Shown here in pieces: positions 1 to 4,991 of a DNA stretch of 6,040 bases. Within the stretch, counting starts at the first letter, position 1, and the number at the start of each line of letters is the position of its first letter. The position numbers were made by a program, and so were the translations under genes. The DNA is taken from the NCBI GenBank assembly GCA_030425785.1, contig JAUHYJ010000242.1, positions 1 through 6,040 of the forward strand, written 5' to 3'. The notes below the pieces were generated by a model. The model saw nothing but the letters and a program-made list of their open reading frames with translations. It searched no databases and was not told the DNA's origin. The DNA comes from Acidimicrobiia bacterium (GTDB lineage Bacteria; Actinomycetota; Acidimicrobiia; Acidimicrobiales; Ilumatobacteraceae).

Positions 1-1478
1 GGCGCGCGAGGGGCTCGACGTCGTGCCCGACGACATCGACACCCTGCCAGTACCCGTGCCCGGGGCGCTGGTGACCCACTCGCAGTGCCGCTGGCACGCC
101 GGACAGCCGGAGGTCGCGTTGGCCGATCCGCCGATGGGCGGCACCGACCTGCACGGCGCTCGCGACCGGTTCATCGCCGCCGGATGGGCGGCGTTGATGC
201 ACAGCTACGCCGGCGACGTCGGCGGGGCACGCGCACTGGCACGCCAGGCCGCCGACCACGCGGGCGGTCACCCCGCACCGCTCGTCGCTGCACAGCTGGT
301 CGGTCTCGAGGCGATCATCGCCGGCGCCGATCACGACGAGGAACGGTCCCGGCAACTCGTCGCCGGGATCATCGAGATCGCACCGCTCGAGGGCCTGGGT
401 CAGCACGTCCTGCGGCACCAGTTCGTGTTCCCGTACGTGCTCCTCCCGGAAACGCGGGCGTTCTGGGACGGTCTCGACATGCCGCCGGCGATCGACGCGA
501 TCCGACGCCTCATGCGAGCCTTCGTCGCCGCGGCCGAGGACGACGACCTGGGTCCGATGACGGCGGTCCGGTGGCCCGAGCCGGGGCTGATCGCCGCCTA
601 CGTGCCGAATCACTGGGCCATGCCACTCGCCCTCCACGGCGTCCGTGCCGGCCGCCACGAAGCCCGTCACCTGGCAGCGTGGCTCTGCGAGCACTGGCAG
701 CAGCCGGCACGGCTCGAGCTGGCCCGCTGGCTCGACGACCCGCGGTTGGGCGACACCGCACGGGATGTCGCGTCGCACACGCCGACGCCACCGCCGTCCC
801 ACGTTCGGGTCTGCGTCCTCGGCCACGCCGAGGTCGAGATCGACGGCGAATCCCGACTGGCGGCGCGAACGTGTCCGGGCACTGCTCGCCTGGCTGGTGC
901 TCCACCCGCAGACGAGTCGCGACCAGGCCGCCACCGCGCTCTGGCCCAATCTCGACCCGACGCGCGCCGGGAAGAACCTGCGGACGACGCTCAACTACCT
1001 GCACGGCGTGCTCGAACCGGGGCGTAGGTCCGGTGGCGCCACGTGGTTCGTGCGCACCGATGGTCCCCGCCTCGAGCTCCACCGCAGCCTCGATGCCGAC
1101 GTCCGGCGTTTCGGCGACCTCCTCGACCGGGCCGACGCGGCCGAACGGGCCGGACATCCGCGTGCGGCACTGCCCCTGCTGGTCGAGGCCATCTCGCTGT
1201 GGCGGGGCGACTTCGCCGTCGACCTCGACCACGAGTGGCTCGAGCTGGAGCGAATCCACCTCCGGAGTCGTTTCGTGCGGGCCGCCTGCCGCGCCGCCGA
1301 GCTCTTCACCGCGCTCGGCCAGGGTGACCGTGCGATCGATCCGGCGAGGGCCGCGCTCGACGCCGATCCGTACCACGGGCCGAGCTATCGCGCGCTCGCC
1401 GCCGCCTACCGGAGCATCGGCGACCACACGTCCGCGCGATCGATCATCGAGCGCGCGGACAGCTCCCTCGCGCTCTGA
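1..1478 (+). pseudogene. SARP/BTAD-family transcriptional regulator, 5'-truncated by the window and frameshifted
   Basis: This is the C-terminal part of a large transcriptional activator. One frame, open from base 2, encodes about 284 residues of a helical, alanine-rich region without a recognised motif. It leads into VRVCVLGHAEVEIDGES, the first strands of a SARP-type winged helix (800-853). That frame then loses sense and stops at 1027. The sense continues one frame over from about 855: WRRERVRALLAWLVLH, then ALWPNLDP and KNLRTTLNYLHGVLEP (the DNA-binding helices, to about 1019). A BTAD-type TPR domain follows (about 1080-1440, with ISLWRGDFAVD, DHEWLELERIHLRSR and ALDADPYHGPSYRALAAAY), and the gene ends at TGA 1476-1478. 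The second frame has no credible start of its own near 855, so I read one gene with a net +1 or -2 shift. The family binds direct repeats at promoters and recruits RNA polymerase. In AfsR-type proteins the DNA-binding domain is N-terminal; here it is C-terminal. The target genes cannot be told. Confidence 0.83.
848..861 (+). other. Frameshift site inside the regulator's DNA-binding domain
   Basis: Upstream of here the family-like translation is in the frame of base 2 (...VEIDGES, last good codon TCC at 851). Downstream it is in the frame of base 855 (DWRRERVRALL...). Going from the first to the second needs one extra base or two missing bases. The site contains a short C run (852-854). I see no typical slippery heptamer followed by a strong stem, so a mutation or a sequencing/assembly error is more likely than programmed frameshifting. 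Confidence 0.75.
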
Positions 1479-1490
1479 GATGCTGCGGCA

Positions 1491-1511
1491 CCGGCCGGTG
1501 GAGCCGGCCGG
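1491..1511. terminator. GC-rich hairpin between two convergent genes, candidate bidirectional terminator
   Basis: CCGGCCGG (1491-1498) and CCGGCCGG (1504-1511) flank the 5-nt spacer TGGAG. Each copy is itself palindromic, so they can form an 8-bp all-GC stem. The hairpin lies 12 bases after the regulator stop (1478) and 6 bases past the DUF2461 stop (1518-1520, minus strand). No T tract follows on either strand, so factor-independent termination is unproven. Confidence 0.45.
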
Positions 1512-1517
1512 CCCGGC

Positions 1518-2180
1518 TCAGCCGAAGAAGCCGTCGGGTTCGAGGGTGCTCGGACCCACGTGGGCGTCGAGCCACTCGTTCATCGCACGAGCGCCCTCCC
1601 AGGTGTCGCGGATCTTGGCCGCGGCCTGCTTGGTGTGGAGCCACTTCGGCGCACCGAACTCCTTCGACGCCATCAGCCCCTTGCGGCGGATGAGTTCGAT
1701 GCGCTGGTGGTCCTTCGGGTATCCGCGCGGCGCGGTCTTCAGTTCGTCGATCGCCCCGATCGAGTACTTCCGCTTCGACAGGTCGGCGACGATGCTCTCG
1801 ATCTCGGCGCCGGTGTGCTCGGCGTCGACGGCGGCTCGGAACCGTTCGAGCTGGTCCTTGGCCATCGAGTAGTAGCCGGTGCCGCACATCAGGCCCTGCG
1901 CCGAGATGTGGAAGTAGAAGCCGGCACCGCCCTCGGACTCGGTGTAGGCGCCCTGGTGCGTCTTGTACGGCGGCTTGTTCTTCGAGAAGCGCAGGTCGTT
2001 GTGCGGCCGGAACATGTGGAAGTCGCCGTAGTCGGCGAGCGCGGCGGCGAGTTCCTCGGCCGGCTCGCGCACCACCTGCGTGAAGCGGGCCTTGTTCGCC
2101 TCCCAGAACGCCTTGGAGTTGTCGGCCTCGAGCTGCTCATAGAACACGATCGCGTCGGTCGGAATCCCGCTGAACGACAT
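1518..2180 (-). CDS. DUF2461 (TIGR02453-type) domain protein
   Basis: The 220-residue product matches the whole DUF2461 family from end to end. It has the opening FSGIPTDAIVFYEQLEADNS (residues 3-22), FWEANK (25-30), the hallmark NDLRFSKNKPPYKTH (61-75), the glycine-rich core GFYFHISAQGLMCGTGYYSM (87-106), TAPRGYPKDH (149-158) and IRRKGL (164-169). Its length is typical for the family, and it has no signal peptide or membrane segment, so it should be cytoplasmic. No biochemical function is established for the family that I can rely on. The ATG at 2178-2180 has no Shine-Dalgarno sequence, but TAGCGT lies 7 bases upstream, as in actinobacterial leaderless genes. It is convergent with the regulator and divergent from the ATPase, so it is probably monocistronic. 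The family assignment is firm; the role is unknown. Confidence 0.93.
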   Translation of the reverse strand: MSFSGIPTDAIVFYEQLEADNSKAFWEANKARFTQVVREPAEELAAALADYGDFHMFRPHNDLRFSKNKPPYKTHQGAYTESEGGAGFYFHISAQGLMCGTGYYSMAKDQLERFRAAVDAEHTGAEIESIVADLSKRKYSIGAIDELKTAPRGYPKDHQRIELIRRKGLMASKEFGAPKWLHTKQAAAKIRDTWEGARAMNEWLDAHVGPSTLEPDGFFG

Positions 2181-2187
2181 GCGAGCG

Positions 2188-2193
2188 ACGCTA
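2188..2193 (-). promoter_or_regulatory. Candidate -10 box of a leaderless promoter for the DUF2461 gene
   Basis: On the minus strand TAGCGT fits the actinobacterial TAnnnT pattern and ends 7 bases before the ATG at 2180. That spacing would put the first transcribed base at about the A of the start codon. No good -35 hexamer is seen 16-18 bases upstream, and there is no Shine-Dalgarno sequence, which fits leaderless translation. Confidence 0.38.
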
Positions 2194-2212
2194 CCCCGAA
2201 CCCGTCCCCCCG

Positions 2213-2293
2213 AGTTCTGTCATCGGGGGTCAGGCACATCTCGCAAGGTCGGTGGCACCTTGCGACATGTGCCTGACCCCCGATGACAGAACT
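2213..2293. repeat. 81-nt near-perfect palindrome in the divergent intergenic region
   Basis: The outer arms 2213-2239 and 2267-2293 are exact reverse complements over 27 bp; the left arm begins AGTTCTGTCATC and ends GGTCAGGCACAT. After a single C/C mismatch (2240 and 2266), inner arms TCGCAAGGT (2241-2249) and ACCTTGCGA (2257-2265) add 9 bp. The loop is CGGTGGC (2250-2256). In total 36 of 37 positions per arm pair. The right arm contains an in-frame ATG (2283) for the downstream ATPase and a TGA (2274-2276) that closes that frame upstream. It could be a REP/MITE-like dispersed element, a fold-back duplication of the region before the ATPase, or a cis-regulatory hairpin. Transcription from outside would give a very stable RNA stem. 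Confidence 0.95.
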
Positions 2294-2298
2294 ACCCT
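2293..2298 (+). promoter_or_regulatory. Candidate -10 box of a leaderless promoter for the HerA-type ATPase
   Basis: TACCCT (TAnnnT) begins on the last base of the palindrome and ends 8 bases before ATG 2307. It is followed by CGCTCGGCATG. The opposite gene has the closely similar TAGCGT-CGCTCGCATG. No clear -35 is seen, and no Shine-Dalgarno sequence precedes either candidate start. This box is the main reason to prefer start 2307 over 2283. Confidence 0.35.
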
Positions 2299-2306
2299 CG
2301 CTCGGC

Positions 2307-4709
2307 ATGGCTGAGCTGTTCCTGGGCGGGACGGTCGATCCGGCGAGCCACGAGCGCACCGGCGACGAGATCCGCATCGACACCGACAAATTCACGACCC
2401 ACGGCGTGATCGTCGGCATGACGGGTTCGGGCAAGACCGGTCTCGGCGTCGTGCTGATCGAAGAGGTGCTGTCGGCCGGGCTCCCCACCCTGCTCATCGA
2501 CCCCAAGGGCGACCTCACCAACCTGTGCCTCACGTTCCCCGGTCTGTCGGCGGCGGAGTTCCGCCCATGGATCGACGAGGCGCAGGCCAAGGCCGCCGAT
2601 CAGTCACCCGACGAGTTCGCCGCCGGCCAAGCCGAGCTCTGGACCAAGGGCATGCTCGGGTGGGGCTACACCGCCCAGAACATCGCCGACCTGCGTGCGA
2701 CGACCGACTTCACGATCTACACCCCCGGCTCGCAGTCGGGTGTGCCGGTCAACATCGTCGGCTCGCTCCAGGCACCAGCGGACATGAGTGACGCCGAGAT
2801 CGTCGGTGACGAGATCGAGGGCTACGTCACCGGCCTGCTCGGGCTCGTCGGTGTCGACGCCGACCCGCTCAGCAGCCGCGAACACATCCTGCTCAGCAAC
2901 CTGATCAGCCACTCGTGGAACAACGGCCAGGCGCTCGACCTCCCGACGCTCGTCGGCATGGTCGGCAACCCGCCGATCCGCAAGCTCGGCGTGTTCGAGC
3001 TCGACCAGTTCTTCCCGCCGGGCGATCGCATGCAGCTCGCGATGCAGCTCAACGGCCTCCTCGCCTCGCCGGCGTTCGCAGCGTGGGCCGACGGCCCCGC
3101 ACTCGACATCCAGTCGATGCTGTACACCGCCGACGGATCGCCCCGCTGCGCGATCGTCACGACCGCGCACCTCTCCGACGACGAGCGACAGTTCGTCACC
3201 TCGCTCGTCCTCAGCAAGCTGGTGACCTGGATGCGCCGCCAGTCGGGCACCACCGATCTGCGCGCGATGCTCTACATGGACGAGGTCGCCGGCTACCTGC
3301 CGCCCACCGCCAACCCACCGACCAAGAAGCCGATCATGACCCTGATGAAGCAGGCGCGCGCCTTCGGCGTCGGTGTCGTCCTGAGCACGCAGAACCCGGT
3401 CGACATCGACTACAAGGCGCTCTCGAACGCCGGCACCTGGATGATCGGCCGCCTGTCGACCGAGCGCGACAAGGCACGCCTGCTCGAGGGACTCACCTCC
3501 GCGGCCGGCGGCGTCGACATCGGCGCGGTGGACGACACGATCTCGGGCCTCGGCAAGCGCGAGTTCGTCCTGCGGGTGCCGGGCAAGGACGCGACGTCGG
3601 TGTTCACGACCAGGTGGGCGATGTCGTACCTGCGCGGCCCGATGACGCGCGACCAGATCAGCGACCTCATGGCCGCCGAGCGCGATGCGGCCGAACACAC
3701 CGCGCCCCCGACCACCAGCGCGGCGTCGCCGGTCGGGGCACCCGCCACCGCTGCCGCGCCGACGCTCGCCGACGACGAGACGACCGTCATGCCCGAGGTC
3801 GCCGACGGCACCCCGGTCCGATACGTCGATGTCGCAGCGCCGTGGCTCGGCGAGGTCGGCGGCGACGCCCGCGGCGAGCGGCTCGAGGCGGCGATCGTCG
3901 CCCGGGTCAACCTGCGCTTCGACGAGACCAAGGCCGACCTCACCCACGACCAGGAGTACGAGTGCGTCATCGCGCCGCTCGGCGAGGTCGTCGACGTCAG
4001 CCGCAGCATCGGTGTCGACTACGACGAGCGCGACCTGCGCACCGACCCGCTGTCCGAGCAGCCGGTGTACCGCATGTCCGACGCCAAGCTGGCCAACACC
4101 TCGTTCTTCTCCGGTGTCGAACGCGATCTCAAGGACCACCTCTACCGAACGATGAACGTCGAGATCCCGTTCAACGCCGAGCTGAAGCTCTACGGACGAC
4201 CCGGCGAGGACGCCGATGCGTTCGAGTCCCGCTGCCTGCGTGCCGCCGACGAGCTCGCCGACGCCGAGATCGCCAAGCTGCGCGACAAGTACGAAGCCAA
4301 GGTCACGAAGCTCCGTGACCAGATCGAGGCGGCGGAGGACCGCGCCGACGTCGTGCGCGAGGAGGCCAACGCCAAGCGCAACTCCGAGCTGCTCTCCACC
4401 GCCGGATCGATCCTCGGCGGGCTGCTCGGCGGCAGGTCGAAAGGCGGGTTGCTCGGCAAACTCGGCAGCGCCGCCGGACGACGCGGCCGTACCAAGGCGG
4501 CCGACGAGCGCGTCGAGGCCGCCGAGAACAAGGTCGAGCGCCTCCAGGACGACCTCGAGGAGCTCCAGGAGGAGCTCGCGGACGAGGTCACCGAGATCGA
4601 CGCACGCTGGATGGCGGCGGCGAAGCAGATCGACACCATGGCGGTCGGGCTCGAGAAGAACGACATCCAGGTGACCCAGCTCGTGCTCGCCTGGATCCCC
4701 ACGAACTGA
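2307..4709 (+). CDS. HerA/DUF853-type P-loop ATPase with coiled-coil C-terminus
   Basis: This 800-residue protein belongs to the HerA-like/DUF853 branch of the FtsK-HerA ATPases, which couple ATP hydrolysis to DNA translocation or remodelling. From the 2307 start, residues 37-44 are the Walker A GMTGSGKT, 65-69 DPKGD, and 139 onward TPGSQSGVP. SREHILLSNL surrounds H193, LYMDE (D325, E326) is Walker B, TQNPVDIDYK starts at T361, and GRLSTERDK holds candidate arginine finger R382. An Ala/Pro/Thr-rich linker (about 456-502) joins a C-terminal domain with coiled coils at about 646-690 and 731-776. These are separated by a glycine-rich stretch at 697-731, and the chain ends LAWIPTN. An in-frame TGA at 2274 limits the start to ATG 2283 or 2307. 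I prefer 2307, which gives MAELFLGG just before the conserved region and has a leaderless-type -10; 2283 lies in the palindrome. No NurA-like nuclease or other partner is adjacent, so the role in this cell is unknown. Confidence 0.93.
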   Translation: MAELFLGGTVDPASHERTGDEIRIDTDKFTTHGVIVGMTGSGKTGLGVVLIEEVLSAGLPTLLIDPKGDLTNLCLTFPGLSAAEFRPWIDEAQAKAADQSPDEFAAGQAELWTKGMLGWGYTAQNIADLRATTDFTIYTPGSQSGVPVNIVGSLQAPADMSDAEIVGDEIEGYVTGLLGLVGVDADPLSSREHILLSNLISHSWNNGQALDLPTLVGMVGNPPIRKLGVFELDQFFPPGDRMQLAMQLNGLLASPAFAAWADGPALDIQSMLYTADGSPRCAIVTTAHLSDDERQFVTSLVLSKLVTWMRRQSGTTDLRAMLYMDEVAGYLPPTANPPTKKPIMTLMKQARAFGVGVVLSTQNPVDIDYKALSNAGTWMIGRLSTERDKARLLEGLTSAAGGVDIGAVDDTISGLGKREFVLRVPGKDATSVFTTRWAMSYLRGPMTRDQISDLMAAERDAAEHTAPPTTSAASPVGAPATAAAPTLADDETTVMPEVADGTPVRYVDVAAPWLGEVGGDARGERLEAAIVARVNLRFDETKADLTHDQEYECVIAPLGEVVDVSRSIGVDYDERDLRTDPLSEQPVYRMSDAKLANTSFFSGVERDLKDHLYRTMNVEIPFNAELKLYGRPGEDADAFESRCLRAADELADAEIAKLRDKYEAKVTKLRDQIEAAEDRADVVREEANAKRNSELLSTAGSILGGLLGGRSKGGLLGKLGSAAGRRGRTKAADERVEAAENKVERLQDDLEELQEELADEVTEIDARWMAAAKQIDTMAVGLEKNDIQVTQLVLAWIPTN

Positions 4710-4726
4710 CCAGCCGGTCGTTTCGT
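4701..4726 (+). terminator. Hairpin spanning the ATPase stop codon
   Basis: ACGAACTGACC (4701-4711) pairs with GGTCGTTTCGT (4716-4726) around the loop AGCC. Ten of 11 positions pair, counting one T-G wobble (4707/4720), with one C/T mismatch (4706/4721). The TGA stop (4707-4709) sits in the 5' arm. No T tract follows. It may act as a terminator or as a 3'-end stabiliser. Confidence 0.35.
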
Positions 4727-4755
4727 CAGCATCCGTTCAAGGCGACCGCGTCACG

Positions 4756-4769
4756 TTCCGATATCGGAA
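4756..4769. promoter_or_regulatory. Perfect 14-bp palindrome TTCCGATATCGGAA, possible operator or small hairpin
   Basis: The 14 bases are exactly self-complementary, and symmetry breaks at 4755/4770. It lies in the 153-base non-coding stretch between the ATPase stop and the tRNA 3' end. Its AT-rich centre and uninterrupted symmetry resemble a dimeric repressor site, but no start codon I trust lies just downstream. It could equally be a 5-bp stem with an ATAT loop in the convergent 3' region. Confidence 0.35.
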
Positions 4770-4779
4770 GGAGCGAGAG

Positions 4780-4797
4780 TGCCCCGTCTCAGGGGCA
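4780..4797. terminator. Short GC hairpin between the ATPase and the tRNA, candidate terminator
   Basis: TGCCCC (4780-4785) and GGGGCA (4792-4797) form a 6-bp stem around the loop GTCTCA. It lies about 70 bases after the ATPase stop and about 65 bases beyond the tRNA 3' end. On the minus strand it is followed by pyrimidine-rich CTCTCGCTCCTTCC rather than a T run, so the assignment is weak. Confidence 0.3.
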
Positions 4798-4862
4798 GGT
4801 GCGGTGAGCGGGAAGGGACAGCGCGTGCCAACAGCAGATGGGCGGCGGGCCCAGGGGTCGCG

Positions 4863-4936
4863 TGCCGACGGAGAGACTCGAACTCTCACTGCCGAGGACC
4901 TAAACCTCGTGCCTCTGCCAATTGGGCTACGTCGGC
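4863..4936 (-). tRNA. tRNA with anticodon UAG (Leu codon CUA) but class I architecture
   Basis: Read on the minus strand, this is a complete cloverleaf. Acceptor GCCGACG pairs perfectly with CGTCGGC, then discriminator A73; CCA is not encoded (CGC follows). The D-stem GCC/GGC encloses a loop with G18-G19. The anticodon stem CGAGG/CCTCG carries the loop TTTAGGT with U33, anticodon UAG (plus-strand 4900-4902) and G37. The variable loop is GCAGT, and the T-arm is GAGAG-TTCGAGT-CTCTC with perfect pairing. T8-A14, A15-T48 and the TTC/GG elbow contacts are all available. UAG reads CUA, so the anticodon says leucine. Bacterial leucine tRNAs are class II, with a long variable arm, and this one has only 5 nt there. 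It may be an unusual Leu isoacceptor, a tRNA charged with another amino acid, or one with a non-translational role. The fold is certain; the charging identity is not. Confidence 0.93.
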
Positions 4937-4945
4937 GACGCGCCC

Positions 4946-4951
4946 AGCGTA
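4946..4951 (-). promoter_or_regulatory. Candidate -10 box for the tRNA gene
   Basis: On the minus strand TACGCT (TAnnnT) ends 9 bases before the mature tRNA 5' end at 4936, a workable distance for a short 5' leader. No convincing -35 hexamer is present 16-18 bases further upstream. If it is real, the tRNA promoter lies in the 55-base gap shared with the divergent GGDEF gene. Confidence 0.25.
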
Positions 4952-4991
4952 TGCGGCGCCCACCGCACCGGCGCACCGGAATGGTGGGGCG

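Noticed and set aside
848..870. Programmed ribosomal frameshifting at the regulator break
   Set aside because: There is no recognisable slippery heptamer, internal Shine-Dalgarno sequence or strong downstream stem. The needed shift is +1 or -2, and mutation or sequence error is simpler.
85..1872. Long plus-strand open frame (595 codons) across the regulator and into the DUF2461 gene
   Set aside because: Its product is Arg/Pro-rich without domain sense and runs into an opposing real gene; it is an out-of-frame shadow.
2213..2293. The palindrome as a simple Rho-independent terminator
   Set aside because: It lies between the 5' ends of two divergent genes, so neither neighbour ends here, and no T tract flanks it.
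2213..2293. The palindrome as part of a CRISPR array or an insertion-sequence terminal repeat
   Set aside because: There is only one unit, no regularly spaced repeats, no flanking target-site duplication that I can see, and no transposase gene in the window.
2604..4139. Long minus-strand open frame opposite the ATPase (511 codons)
   Set aside because: It is an Arg/Asp/Val-rich shadow produced by GC-rich codon bias. The plus strand carries a complete ATPase with all its motifs.
4779..4991. GTG 4779 with a well-spaced AGGAG as an alternative, longer start for the GGDEF protein
   Set aside because: The extension would translate the antisense of the tRNA and low-complexity Arg/Ala-rich sequence. 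The hydrophobic and family-like protein only begins after 4992.
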